DNA of 64,000 nt, taken from positions 1-64,000 of the forward strand of contig JBBSLL010000005.1 of NCBI GenBank assembly GCA_038255255.1, given 5' to 3'. A program made the position numbers and the translations under genes. The DNA comes from JBBQNY01 sp038255255. GTDB taxonomy: Bacteria; Pseudomonadota; Gammaproteobacteria; Xanthomonadales; Ahniellaceae. Under the pieces are notes generated by a model. The model did not search any database and was not told the origin of the DNA. It was given only the letters and a program-made list of their open reading frames with translations. Positions 19,659 to 28,176 of this stretch are shown here, in pieces. How positions within the stretch are numbered: the first letter of the stretch is position 1; every line of letters starts with the position of its first letter.

Positions 19659-21551
19659 ATGTCCCATCCGAGCCAGTTCGACCTGCTCAGGCAACGGCGC
19701 TTTGCGCCGTTCTTCGCGACCCAGGCGCTGGGCGCGTTCAACGACAACGTCTATCGGCAGGCAATCATCGGCCTGCTGTTCTGGCTGGGCGTGAGCGCAG
19801 AGCAGCGCACCCTCTACACCAATCTTGCGCCGGCGCTGTTCATTCTTCCGTACTTCCTGTTCTCCGCCACCGCAGGGCAGATCGCCGAGAAGCTCGAGAA
19901 ATCGCGGCTGATCCGGATCACAACTGCCATGGAGATCGCGATCATGTCGATCGCGGCGGTCGGTTTCCTCACGCAGAACCTGCCGACCTTGCTGGTGGCG
20001 CTGTTCCTGACGGGCGTGCAGTCGACGCTGTTCGGTCCAGTCAAGTATTCGATCCTGCCGTCGGTGCTGAAGCCCGAAGAGCTGACCGGCGGCAATGGCC
20101 TGGTCGAGATGGGCACGTCGATCTCGATCCTGATCGGAATGATCTTTGGTGGCCTCATCTTCAAGCTGGCCGGCGACCAGGGACCCGTGGTTGCGGCCAC
20201 GGCGATCGTGGCGCTCGCGGTGCTCGGCAACCTCGTCAGTCGCGCGATTCCCCGCGCTGAGGCCGGGGCGCCTGATCTCAGGATCAACTGGAACCCGATT
20301 CCCGAGTCGATCGCCATCTGGAAACTGACGCGCAAGCAGCGCGCCGTGGGCAACGCGGTGCTCGGCGTTTCGTGGTTCTGGTTTTTCGGCACCGTGCTCA
20401 CCGCGCAGCTGCCGACTTACGCGGAAGTCAATCTTGGAGGGGCCGATCCGACCCTGTACGTCTTCGCGCTGGCGCTGTTCTCCATCGGCGTGGGCGCCGG
20501 TTCGCTGCTCTGCGAAAAGCTTTCCGCGCGCACGGTCGAGATCGGGCTGGTGCCGCTCGGGGCTTTCGGCATCTCGGCTTTCCTGCTCGATCTCTACTTC
20601 GCGCGATCCGGGCTCGCGCCCGTGACGGGCCTCGTCATCGAGTCATTCCTGCGCGAGGCCGGCAGCATCCGGATCATCGTCGATCTCATCGGCATTGGTC
20701 TGTTTGCCGGCTTCTTCGTCGTGCCGTTGTTCGCGCTCATCCAGAGCCGCACGCCGCGCCATGAAATGGCTCGCGTGATCGCCGGCATGAACATCCAGAA
20801 TGCGGCGTTCATCGTGCTCGCCGCAGTGATCGGCATCGTGGTGCAGCGTTACCTCGGGTGGACAATCCCGCAGGTGTTCCTTGCGCTCGGCATCGCGAAT
20901 GCGCTGGTGGCACTGTGGATCTTCACGCTGGTGCCCGAGTTCCTGATGCGGTTCATGAGCTGGGTGCTCGTGAAGGTGCTGTACCGGCTGCGCGTCAAGG
21001 GAATCGAAGAGCACGTGCCAGACGAGGGTGCGGCGATCATCGTGTGCAACCATGTCAGCTACATGGATGCGCTGATCCTCGCGGGGAGCATTCCGCGGCC
21101 GGTGCGCTTCGTCATGTACCACAAGATCTTCCGCATCCCCGTCATGCGCTGGATCTTCAAGACCGCGCGCGCGATTCCGATCGCGCCTGCGAAGGAGGAT
21201 GCCGCGTTGATGGCGCGCGCTTTCGACGAGATCCGCGCAACGCTGGCGGCAGGCGACCTCGTGGGAATTTTTCCGGAGGGACGACTCACGCCACACGGCG
21301 ACATCGGCGAGTTCAAGCGCGGCGTCGAGCGCATGCTCGAACAAATGCCGGTGCCGGTGGTGCCGATGGCGCTGCGCGGCATGTGGACCAGCATGTGGAG
21401 CAAGCGCGACGGACGCATGGGTCGCATGCGCGTGCCGCGCCGCATCCGCGCGCAGGTGGAACTGGTCGCCGGACCGCCGGTAGCGCCGGAGCTCGCCACC
21501 GCCGCAGAGCTCGAAGCGCGGGTACGCGCGCTGCGCGGCGACGCGGAGTGA
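19659..21551 (+). CDS. MFS transporter-PlsC acyltransferase fusion (LplT-Aas-like)
   Basis: A 630-residue inner-membrane protein. Residues about 10-405 form a 12-helix MFS transporter of the LplT type (FATQALGAFNDNVYRQAI near the start), and about 430-610 form a PlsC acyltransferase with the HX4D motif in CNHVSYMDA and FPEGRLTPHG. LplT flips lysophospholipids inward and Aas re-acylates them, so the fusion probably remodels lysophospholipids at the inner membrane. Related fusions often end in an acyl-ACP synthetase domain, which is absent here. The ATG at 19659 has GGGGAG upstream. The promoter region contains hairpin element A 28 bases before the start. Confidence 0.88.
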   Translation: MSHPSQFDLLRQRRFAPFFATQALGAFNDNVYRQAIIGLLFWLGVSAEQRTLYTNLAPALFILPYFLFSATAGQIAEKLEKSRLIRITTAMEIAIMSIAAVGFLTQNLPTLLVALFLTGVQSTLFGPVKYSILPSVLKPEELTGGNGLVEMGTSISILIGMIFGGLIFKLAGDQGPVVAATAIVALAVLGNLVSRAIPRAEAGAPDLRINWNPIPESIAIWKLTRKQRAVGNAVLGVSWFWFFGTVLTAQLPTYAEVNLGGADPTLYVFALALFSIGVGAGSLLCEKLSARTVEIGLVPLGAFGISAFLLDLYFARSGLAPVTGLVIESFLREAGSIRIIVDLIGIGLFAGFFVVPLFALIQSRTPRHEMARVIAGMNIQNAAFIVLAAVIGIVVQRYLGWTIPQVFLALGIANALVALWIFTLVPEFLMRFMSWVLVKVLYRLRVKGIEEHVPDEGAAIIVCNHVSYMDALILAGSIPRPVRFVMYHKIFRIPVMRWIFKTARAIPIAPAKEDAALMARAFDEIRATLAAGDLVGIFPEGRLTPHGDIGEFKRGVERMLEQMPVPVVPMALRGMWTSMWSKRDGRMGRMRVPRRIRAQVELVAGPPVAPELATAAELEARVRALRGDAE

Positions 21552-21558
21552 ATCTCTT

Positions 21559-21584
21559 CCTTCTCCCCGCTCGCGGGGAGAAGG
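21559..21584. terminator. Hairpin between convergent MFS-PlsC and nudC genes
   Basis: Just after the MFS-PlsC stop, 21559-21570 and 21573-21584 form a perfect stem of up to 12 bp (CCTTCTCCCCGC), realistically 11 bp around a CTCG tetraloop. The nudC stop is 9 bases further on, so the hairpin could serve both genes. No T-run is present. Confidence 0.6.
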
Positions 21585-21592
21585 TAAAACCT

Positions 21593-22528
21593 TCAATCGA
21601 CGAGGACGCGGCCGGTTTGTTCGCGATACCAGTTGCCGAGCAGCCAGCGCGAAATCGACGACGAGGGCGATAGCGTCAAGCTGCCGACGGCGCGCTGGCG
21701 ATCGATGTCGTCGGGAGAGAACCAGCGTGCCTCCGCGATTTCGTCGCCGACCTCTATGGTGTCGTCCAGCGCCTGCGCGCGGAACCCGATCATCAGCGAT
21801 GCGGGAAATGGCCACGGCTGCGAAGCCTCGTAGCGCATCCCGCCCACGACGACCCCCGACTCTTCGCGAATCTCGCGCCGCACTGCGTTTTCCAATGTCT
21901 CGCCTGGCTCGACGAATCCGGCCAGGGTCGAGAACCGTCCTTCGCCCCAGGACTCCTGCCGTCCGAGCAGTGCGTGGCCGTCGTGTTCGACCAGCACGAT
22001 GACGGCCGCATCGGTGCGCGGAAAAAACAGGGCGCCGCACGCCGGTTCGCTGCATTTCGCGCGGTGCCCACCCGCGATCAGCGCAACCGGCTGCCCGCAA
22101 CGGCCACAGAATCGCGTGCGCGACTGCCAGTACAGCAGTGATCTTGCGTACGCGGCTACGCCCGCCTCGTGGGCCGGCAGCGTGGCGGCGATCGAGCGCA
22201 GATCAGCGTACGACCCGACGTCGCTATTTCTATCAGCGCCATGCATCGCAAACAGAGGGACACCCGCTTCGAACCCGAGCAGACTCGCCGAGGCCAGTGC
22301 GTTGGGGTCATCGGCATCATGCAGCCGGCTGCGTGCGACCCGGTCGCGGCTTTCGGCAAGCCTGACGCGACCGTCGAGGTTGACCGAGACCACGCACGCG
22401 CGGCGATCCCGGCGCAGCGAATCCACCCAGGCGTCGTCCTCCCGCCGTTCACCGCCGCGATCGAAATCCGCGGAAGCAAATGCGAAAAGGGGGTCAGAGT
22501 CACTTTTCGGAGAAGGTGAGGCCGTCAC
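21593..22528 (-). CDS. nudC: NADH pyrophosphatase / RNA deNADding Nudix hydrolase NudC
   Basis: NudC cleaves NAD(H) and removes NAD caps from RNA. The 311-residue protein has an N-terminal NUDIX-like domain, a zinc ribbon with CGRCG and CSEPACG (about 143-166), a Nudix box (GFVEPGETL then REIREESG) and the diagnostic SQPWPFPASLM. The oddity is its beginning. The GTG start at 22528 lies inside hairpin element B and the first 14 or so codons (TASPSPKSDSDPL) are element sequence. The normal NudC N-terminus resumes at about FAFASADFDRG. No other start codon was found between the arm and the conserved region. The loop also offers a GAGG nine bases upstream of the GTG. erpA lies upstream in the same direction. 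Confidence 0.88.
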   Translation of the reverse strand: MTASPSPKSDSDPLFAFASADFDRGGERREDDAWVDSLRRDRRACVVSVNLDGRVRLAESRDRVARSRLHDADDPNALASASLLGFEAGVPLFAMHGADRNSDVGSYADLRSIAATLPAHEAGVAAYARSLLYWQSRTRFCGRCGQPVALIAGGHRAKCSEPACGALFFPRTDAAVIVLVEHDGHALLGRQESWGEGRFSTLAGFVEPGETLENAVRREIREESGVVVGGMRYEASQPWPFPASLMIGFRAQALDDTIEVGDEIAEARWFSPDDIDRQRAVGSLTLSPSSSISRWLLGNWYREQTGRVLVD

Positions 22529-22569
22529 TTCGGCCGCCTCGTCCGAAAAGTGACTCTGACCCGCTTTTC
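22484..22569. repeat. Hairpin element B (86 bp), overlapping the 5' end of nudC
   Basis: Arms 22484-22510 and 22543-22569 are 27-bp inverted repeats with one mismatch, enclosing a 32-base loop, the same loop length as element A. Core sequence GGGGGTCAGAGTCACTTTTC. The nudC GTG start (22528-22526) is in the loop and one arm is translated as KSDSDPL. Confidence 0.88.
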
Positions 22570-22583
22570 CTTGAACCCCTTTT

Positions 22584-22606
22584 CCGACAAGTGACTATGG
22601 CCCCTT
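22584..22606. repeat. Decayed solitary arm of the hairpin element
   Basis: CCGACAAGTGACTATGGCCC closely matches the right arm CCGAAAAGTGACTCTGACCC with three changes. It lies 14 bases beyond element B and one base from the erpA stop, so a second, older or partial insertion is present in the nudC-erpA gap. Confidence 0.55.
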
Positions 22607-22607
22607 G

Positions 22608-22970
22608 TCACACCGTGAACGAAGAACCGCAGCCGCAGGTGGTCTTGGCGTTCGGATTGCGCACCACGAACTGGGCGCCGGCCAGCGATTCGGAGTAGTC
22701 GATCTCGGACCCGGCGAGATACTGGAGACTGACCGGGTCCACCAGCAAGGTCATGTCCCCGTGCGGAATGACGAGGTCGTCTTCGGCCTGCTCTTCATCG
22801 AAGCTGAAACCATATTGGAAACCCGAGCAGCCGCCTCCCGAAATGTAGACGCGCAGCTTGAGATCTGCGTTGCCTTCACCGTCAATCAACGCCGAGACCT
22901 TGCGTTGGGCAGCAGCACTCACCGCGATGGGAGCGGGGCGCTGCGGCAGTGTGAGCGTCGTTTCGAACAT
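22608..22970 (-). CDS. erpA: ErpA, A-type iron-sulfur cluster insertion protein
   Basis: ErpA delivers Fe-S clusters to target proteins such as the isoprenoid enzymes IspG and IspH. The 120-residue protein has the A-type fold with the three cluster-ligating cysteines in GGGCSGFQYGF and TTCGCGSSF near the C-terminus. The ATG at 22970 fits the family N-terminus; an in-frame TTG at 22982 would overlap the bactofilin stop. It lies directly after the bactofilin gene and ahead of nudC, with repeat sequence in the short erpA-nudC gap. Confidence 0.93.
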   Translation of the reverse strand: MFETTLTLPQRPAPIAVSAAAQRKVSALIDGEGNADLKLRVYISGGGCSGFQYGFSFDEEQAEDDLVIPHGDMTLLVDPVSLQYLAGSEIDYSESLAGAQFVVRNPNAKTTCGCGSSFTV

Positions 22971-22978
22971 CGGGGACT

Positions 22979-23407
22979 TCAAGCCTGTGCGGTGGTGAGT
23001 GCGTGCGGCATGTGTTCGAGTCCTGGCAGGGGACGTTGCTCATCCATGCGCACGAGGCGACCGTTGACCTGCGCTCCCGCCGCGACCTGGATGGTCTTGT
23101 AGTGCACGTCGCCGTCGACGCGGGCATTGGCGGCGAGTTCGACGCGCTCAGTCGCGCACAGATCGCCGGTCACCTGGCCGTTGATGATCGCGCACGCCAC
23201 TTCCACCCTTCCTTCAATGCGGCCATTCTCGGTCAGAGTCAAGGTCCCGTCGCGGCCGCTCGCCACCACGCTGCCACTGATGTGACCGTCGACGTGCAGC
23301 CCGCCGGCAAACTCCACGTCCCCGTGGATGCTCATCCGCGAGCCGATCAACGACTCCACCGCCGCCGGCCGCACCGGCGCCTTGCCATTCCTGTTATTTC
23401 CAAACAT
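22979..23407 (-). CDS. Bactofilin (polymer-forming cytoskeletal protein)
   Basis: Bactofilins polymerise without nucleotides into filaments or membrane-associated scaffolds that affect cell shape or polarity. The 142-residue protein has a short flexible head, the right-handed beta-helix core (about 20-115) with its repeating hydrophobic pattern (SIHGDVEFAGGLHVDGHISG, IEGRVEVACAIINGQVTG), and a proline-containing tail. The bactofilin and erpA reading frames do not overlap if erpA starts at its ATG. The 5' end overlaps the DUF6776 gene by 14 bases, implying coupled translation. Confidence 0.9.
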   Translation of the reverse strand: MFGNNRNGKAPVRPAAVESLIGSRMSIHGDVEFAGGLHVDGHISGSVVASGRDGTLTLTENGRIEGRVEVACAIINGQVTGDLCATERVELAANARVDGDVHYKTIQVAAGAQVNGRLVRMDEQRPLPGLEHMPHALTTAQA

Positions 23408-24137
23408 CGGGATCCCCCCCTGTTTTCAAGGCCGCCTGCCAGGCGAACGACTCGTCGATGACCGTGCCGTCGCTGGCGCGCGCGCGCACCATGACACGGT
23501 CGGGTTCGAAGCCGTCGGGCAGGATCAGGCTGCTTTCGAGTTGCTGAAAGTACTTGAACTCGTACACCAGCGGTGTGGCGCCGGTCTCCTGTTGGAGACG
23601 ATCCCAACCCAGGCTGGCCAGTTTCCCGCCTCCGGCGCCCGAAACGGTCAACGTCACCGAGCCGCGGCTTGATTCGCCGGTCTTCGCATTGCGCGTCAGC
23701 AACACCCGGAACCCGAATGCATTCGAGCGTCCGATCGGGCGCAGGGCAAGGCGCTGGACTTCGAGCGCCCGGCCCGATTCGCCGCCCACCAGCCGCTGGT
23801 AAAACGCCTGTTCATCGCGAAGGGATGCTATTTCGGCCTCGAGAAGGCGCAGTGTTTTCTGCAGCGACTCGTTGGCAAGACGTGACACCCGGTCGGATTG
23901 TTCCAGGATGGCGATCCGCCTCTTCGCAGCGTCCAGCGCGACCGCCATCTCGGCGGCCGAGCGCGTGCTGCCGGCATCGCGCGCCAGGATGGCCTCGAGG
24001 TCGGGAGCAGCCTGCCTCCCGCCAAGCCACCATGCTCCGGCCAGGGTGGCCAGCCAGACGACGAGGAGCGCCCAGGCCAGCCAGCGCCGCTGTCGGGCGT
24101 CGTCGCTGCGCACGACGAGGCGTGGCGTCGCGCTCAC
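23394..24137 (-). CDS. DUF6776-like membrane-anchored coiled-coil protein
   Basis: A 247-residue bitopic protein. A short basic N-terminus precedes one transmembrane helix (WLAWALLVVWLATLAGAWWL, about 19-38), then a coiled coil (about 47-115, SAAEMAVALDAAKRRIAILE and LRLLEAEIASLRDEQAFYQR) and a beta-rich C-terminal domain. The GTG start overlaps the DUF3426 stop by four bases (GTGA), and its 3' end overlaps bactofilin by 14. Its function is unknown. Linkage to bactofilin suggests an envelope or cytoskeleton role (inference). Confidence 0.75.
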   Translation of the reverse strand: MSATPRLVVRSDDARQRRWLAWALLVVWLATLAGAWWLGGRQAAPDLEAILARDAGSTRSAAEMAVALDAAKRRIAILEQSDRVSRLANESLQKTLRLLEAEIASLRDEQAFYQRLVGGESGRALEVQRLALRPIGRSNAFGFRVLLTRNAKTGESSRGSVTLTVSGAGGGKLASLGWDRLQQETGATPLVYEFKYFQQLESSLILPDGFEPDRVMVRARASDGTVIDESFAWQAALKTGGDPDVWK

Positions 24138-25255
24138 AGGAAGCGGAATTCAAAGGCGACCGCGCGCTTGCCCGGATCCTCCACCTCGACGCTGAAGAGC
24201 GCCGTGCCGGTGGGTGGGATGCCACGCTGGAGCGTGCGCCGGTCGGACACGTACTCATTGGGCTGGAATCGACGCATGCCGATGCGGCGCTCGTTGACGT
24301 CGGCCAGCGTGATCTCGATGACGGGAAAAGGCTGGCTGAATTCGGCTTCGTTGACGAGAGTCGCGCCGATGATCAGCGCGTCGCGAACGCTCGGGTGGGG
24401 GCGCACGTCGCGTGCCGCGAGCGTGATGGAATCGGGAATGGGATTTTTTGGCAGCGGACAATGCAACTGTTCGCAGGCACGCAGCAGCAACGGGCGCAGG
24501 GTCGGCACGTCCATCAGTTGCGATCGCGCGGCCCAGGCGACCTGGCCGGTCAGGATCAGCATGAGCAACACGCTGCCGAACCACCAGCCCCAACCCGAGC
24601 CGGTGCGGCCACCCCGCGCGCGGCGCCGCGCAAAGGCCGGAGCTGCCGGTTCGATCGCGGCGCGATGCGCGTGGCGTGCGGTGATGCGGTCGAGCGGCCG
24701 GTGGCTGTCGCGGTTCGGAGCCACGCCTGGCGGCATCTCGACCTGCCGCGGCCGCGATTGGGCGTTGGCGGCTCCGGGCTCATCAGCAACCGGCCAGCCG
24801 TTACCGTCGAAGCGCACGGTCGGCGCGCCTTCGTGTCCGCCGCGCGTTTCGTCAACAGCAGGCGCGTCGGAGCCGCGACCGACGCGGGCATCCAGCTCGT
24901 CGGTGAACACTTCGGTCAGGTCGCCGTACCCGGGTTCGATCGTGGGCGTTGGCGACAAAGCGACCATCGGCTCGGGAGGCGGCAGCGGAGCACGCGGCTC
25001 GGGCGGCAGCGGCGCGAAGAGCGCCGCGTGGGGCGCGGGCGCGCCGCGGGAAACCTGCGTCAGTTCGACGGGCTTCGAAGGCGAAGCATGCAGGCGCAAG
25101 CTCGGCTGGTGCGCCTCCGGCAGGACGTCCGACAAGGTGTCGAGCGCCGGGAAACTCCGGCGGCAGTGCCCGCAGCGAACCTGTCCACGCCCTTCGGCGA
25201 GTTGGGAAGCCCCCACGCGAAAAATGGTCAGGCAGGACGGGCACTGGGTATGCAT
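24134..25255 (-). CDS. DUF3426 / MJ0042 zinc-finger membrane protein
   Basis: The 373-residue protein opens with MHTQCPSCLTIFRV and VRCGHCRRSF, a CxxC...CxxC zinc ribbon (MJ0042 family, residues 5-28). A long proline/alanine-rich linker, one transmembrane helix at about 225-245 (WWFGSVLLMLILTGQVAWA) and a C-terminal DUF3426 domain (about 260-373, with LINGATLVN-like strands) follow. The ATG at 25255 directly precedes the zinc finger. It lies 35 bases after prmA, a pairing often seen in gammaproteobacteria. Function unknown. Confidence 0.82.
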   Translation of the reverse strand: MHTQCPSCLTIFRVGASQLAEGRGQVRCGHCRRSFPALDTLSDVLPEAHQPSLRLHASPSKPVELTQVSRGAPAPHAALFAPLPPEPRAPLPPPEPMVALSPTPTIEPGYGDLTEVFTDELDARVGRGSDAPAVDETRGGHEGAPTVRFDGNGWPVADEPGAANAQSRPRQVEMPPGVAPNRDSHRPLDRITARHAHRAAIEPAAPAFARRRARGGRTGSGWGWWFGSVLLMLILTGQVAWAARSQLMDVPTLRPLLLRACEQLHCPLPKNPIPDSITLAARDVRPHPSVRDALIIGATLVNEAEFSQPFPVIEITLADVNERRIGMRRFQPNEYVSDRRTLQRGIPPTGTALFSVEVEDPGKRAVAFEFRFL

Positions 25256-25290
25256 CCGCTCGATTATGACGACGGATCCACCGTCCGAAG

Positions 25291-26211
25291 TTAAGCGTTC
25301 GTTTCCCGCAGACGGCCGGAGAGCCGGACCCAGCCGTCCCGCTCGGTGCGTGCGAGCATGCCGCACCAGGGCAGGAACGCTGCGGCGACCTCCTCTGCCT
25401 GCTGGCCGGGCAGCACTCCCGATACCGCGATGAACGCGCCCGGCCTTCCCCAACTGACGATGCGGCTGGCGTGTTCGATGAGCGTGCCCGCGAGGATATT
25501 GGCGACGATCGCGTGGGCCATTGCGCGTGGCGTCGCCGATGCGTCGAGCAGTTCCAGTCGCGCGCTGACGCCGTTGCGCTCGGCGTTGTCGCGACTTGCA
25601 ATCAATGCCTGCGGATCGTTGTCGATGCCGATCGCGAGCGCGGCGCCGAGCTTGAGGGCGGCGATCGCAAGCACGCCGGATCCGCAGCCCACGTCCGCGA
25701 CGGTCGCGCCCTCGAGCGCCAGCCCATCGAGCCATTCGAGACAGAGCGAAGTGGTTGCGTGGGTCCCGGTGCCGAATGCGAGGCCCGGGTCGAGCCGCAC
25801 CACCGCGGCTTCATCATCGTCGGCTTCGGCCGGGACCTCGTGCGTGCTCGGTACGATGAAAGTGCGCCTGCCGAATCGCATGGGCTTGAAGTCCGCGAGC
25901 CACGCGCGTTCCCAGGCCTGGTCTGCGACTTCGTGCCACGTGCCCGAGGCCATGGCCGGTGGGAGGAGCAGGTCGGCGCAGCAGTTCTCGACCAAAGCGC
26001 GATCAACGCCGGCATCGAATAGTGCGTGCAGCTCGACGGATGGCCAGATCGGCGTTTCGCCGACGCCCGGCTCGAGCACCGCAACTTCCGCGAGCGTGCC
26101 CGCATCCGCGTCGAGCAGCGTCACCGACAGCGCCCCCGCGTCCATCAGCGCGGCCTCGACGCGCTCGTGCTCGCGCGCATCGCACTTGATCACCCACTCG
26201 ACAAATGCCAT
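25291..26211 (-). CDS. prmA: Ribosomal protein L11 methyltransferase PrmA
   Basis: PrmA trimethylates lysines and the N-terminus of ribosomal protein L11 using S-adenosylmethionine. The 306-residue protein has the N-terminal substrate-recognition domain (MAFVEWVIKCDAREHERVEA) and a Rossmann methyltransferase domain. Motif I is VADVGCGSGVLAIAALKLGA (about 173-192), preceded by DPGLAFGTGTHATT, and NILAGTLIE is the N-P-P-Y-like region of this family. It is 104 bases after accC with no terminator between. Confidence 0.95.
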   Translation of the reverse strand: MAFVEWVIKCDAREHERVEAALMDAGALSVTLLDADAGTLAEVAVLEPGVGETPIWPSVELHALFDAGVDRALVENCCADLLLPPAMASGTWHEVADQAWERAWLADFKPMRFGRRTFIVPSTHEVPAEADDDEAAVVRLDPGLAFGTGTHATTSLCLEWLDGLALEGATVADVGCGSGVLAIAALKLGAALAIGIDNDPQALIASRDNAERNGVSARLELLDASATPRAMAHAIVANILAGTLIEHASRIVSWGRPGAFIAVSGVLPGQQAEEVAAAFLPWCGMLARTERDGWVRLSGRLRETNA

Positions 26212-26315
26212 CGGTTCCCTGCGCGCTCCTGGCTCTTTGGTGCGGCACCCCGCCGTAGCACGGTGGCGCAGTCGCGTGTCACGAGAGGCTCACGGCGACG
26301 CAGCGACAACCCGCA

Positions 26316-27680
26316 TCAGGAGCTCGCGGGCTTTTCGCGGCGCTCGGCGATGCGCTTTTCGAGGTAGTGGATGTTCTGCGCGCCCTGGCGGAAGCCGACG
26401 TCGGCCAGGATCCGCTGCTGCAGAGGAATGTTGGTCTTGACGCCCTCGACAACGGTTTCGTGGAGCGCGATGCGCATGCGCGCGATGGCCTGTTCCCGAT
26501 CGCTGCCATGCGCGATCAGCTTGCCGATCATGGAGTCGTAGTTGGGTGGCACGCGGTAGTCGTCATAGAGGTGCGTGTCGACCCTGATCCCCGGTCCGCC
26601 CGCGGCGTGGAAGCGCCTGACGAGGCCCGGACTCGGCATGAAGGTGTCGGGGTCCTCGGCGTTGATGCGGCATTCGATCGCGTGGCCGCGGATCTCGATC
26701 ATCTCCTGCGTGTACGAGAGCTTCTCCCCCGAAGCGATCAGCAGCTGCTCGCGCACGAGGTCGACGCCAGTGATCATCTCGGTCACGGGATGTTCGACCT
26801 GGATGCGCGTGTTCATTTCAATGAAGTAGAACTCGCCGTCCTGGAACAGGAACTCGAAGGTGCCGGCGCCGCGATAGCCGATGCGCTTGCAGGCCTCGAC
26901 GCAGACGCCGCCGATGCGCGCGCGCTGTTCGGCGGTGATGCCCGGCGCCGGCGCTTCCTCGACGACCTTCTGGTGGCGTCGCTGCATCGAGCAGTCGCGT
27001 TCGCCGAGATGGATGGCGTTGCCGTGGTTGTCGGCGAGCACCTGGATCTCGATGTGGCGCGGATCCGCGAGGAACTTCTCCATGTAGAGCTGATCGTTGC
27101 CGAACGCCGCGCGCGCTTCGGCGCGGGTGGTGGCGATCGCATTGGCGAGATGCGCTTCCGTATGCACCACGCGCATGCCGCGACCGCCGCCGCCGCCGGA
27201 AGCCTTGACGATGACGGGATAGCCGATGCGCCTGGCCACGCGCGCGTTTTCCGCGGAGTCATCCGTCAGCGCGCCATCGGAACCCGGTACGCAGGGCACG
27301 CCCGCTTCCTGCATCGCGCGGATGGCTTCGACCTTGTCGCCCATCATGCGGATCACCGCGGCGGTGGGTCCGATGAACACGAAGCCGGACTTCTCGACGC
27401 GCTCGGCGAAGTCGGCGTTCTCCGACAGGAATCCGTAGCCTGGATGGATGCCTTCGGCGTCCGTCACCTCGGCTGCAGCAATGATGGCGGGTACGTTGAG
27501 GTAACTCTCGCTCGCTGCGGCAGGTCCGATGCACACGGTCTCGTCGGCCATGGCCACGTGCTTCAGGTTCCGGTCGACGGTCGAATGCACCGCGACCGTG
27601 CGGATGTTGAGGGCCTGGCAGGCGCGCTGGATGCGCAGCGCAATTTCGCCCCGGTTGGCGATGACGACCTTGTCGAGCAT
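26316..27680 (-). CDS. accC: Acetyl-CoA carboxylase, biotin carboxylase subunit
   Basis: AccC carboxylates biotin on AccB using ATP and bicarbonate, the first step of fatty-acid synthesis. The 454-residue ATP-grasp enzyme begins MLDKVVIANRGEIALRI and has the glycine-rich nucleotide loop KASGGGGGRGMRVV. Other conserved blocks are ERDCSMQRRHQKVVEEAPAP, EFLFQDGEFYFIEMNTRIQV and GHAIECRINAEDP. It follows accB by five bases in the order aroQ-accB-accC-prmA. Confidence 0.97.
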   Translation of the reverse strand: MLDKVVIANRGEIALRIQRACQALNIRTVAVHSTVDRNLKHVAMADETVCIGPAAASESYLNVPAIIAAAEVTDAEGIHPGYGFLSENADFAERVEKSGFVFIGPTAAVIRMMGDKVEAIRAMQEAGVPCVPGSDGALTDDSAENARVARRIGYPVIVKASGGGGGRGMRVVHTEAHLANAIATTRAEARAAFGNDQLYMEKFLADPRHIEIQVLADNHGNAIHLGERDCSMQRRHQKVVEEAPAPGITAEQRARIGGVCVEACKRIGYRGAGTFEFLFQDGEFYFIEMNTRIQVEHPVTEMITGVDLVREQLLIASGEKLSYTQEMIEIRGHAIECRINAEDPDTFMPSPGLVRRFHAAGGPGIRVDTHLYDDYRVPPNYDSMIGKLIAHGSDREQAIARMRIALHETVVEGVKTNIPLQQRILADVGFRQGAQNIHYLEKRIAERREKPASS

Positions 27681-27685
27681 CTGGC

Positions 27686-28174
27686 TCAGCCGATCACGAA
27701 AAGCGGCTGATCGAACTCGATCGGCTGGCCGTTCTCGACCAGGATCGCAGTCAGGGTCCCCGCTGCGTCGGCTTCGATCTGGTTGAACATCTTCATGGCT
27801 TCAACGACGCCGAGCACGTCGCCGATCTTGACGGGCTGGCCGACCTTGGCGAGCGGCGGCGCGGCCGGGCTCTGCGCGGCATAAAAGGTGCCCACCATCG
27901 GTGCCCGCAGCACATGGCCTTCCGGAAGCGTCGACTTGCCCTCGGCCTGGGGCGTGCCGCCCTTGCCCGACGGGGATGCGCTCGCCCCCGACTGCCCATG
28001 TCCGCCTTGCTCGAAGTGCACATGCGTTACCGGCGCCGGTGCGCTGGCGCCCGGCTGGAAGTTGCGCGGCATGCGGGCAAGGCGCACGGTCTCCTCGCCT
28101 TCCTTGATTTCGAGCTCGGAAAGGTTCGACTCCTCGAGCAACTCGATGAGCTTCTTGATCTTGCGCAAATCCAC
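27686..28174 (-). CDS. accB: Acetyl-CoA carboxylase, biotin carboxyl carrier protein
   Basis: AccB carries the biotin that shuttles CO2 from AccC to the carboxyltransferase. The 162-residue protein has an N-terminal dimerising helix region (DLRKIKKLIELLEESNLSEL), a flexible glycine/alanine linker and the biotinyl domain (about 85-162). K128 in EAMKM is the biotinylation site. The thumb segment LRAPMVGTFY is present. The start is GTG at 28174 with GGAG upstream. It begins two bases after aroQ ends and is five bases before accC. Confidence 0.96.
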   Translation of the reverse strand: MDLRKIKKLIELLEESNLSELEIKEGEETVRLARMPRNFQPGASAPAPVTHVHFEQGGHGQSGASASPSGKGGTPQAEGKSTLPEGHVLRAPMVGTFYAAQSPAAPPLAKVGQPVKIGDVLGVVEAMKMFNQIEADAAGTLTAILVENGQPIEFDQPLFVIG

Positions 28175-28176
28175 GA

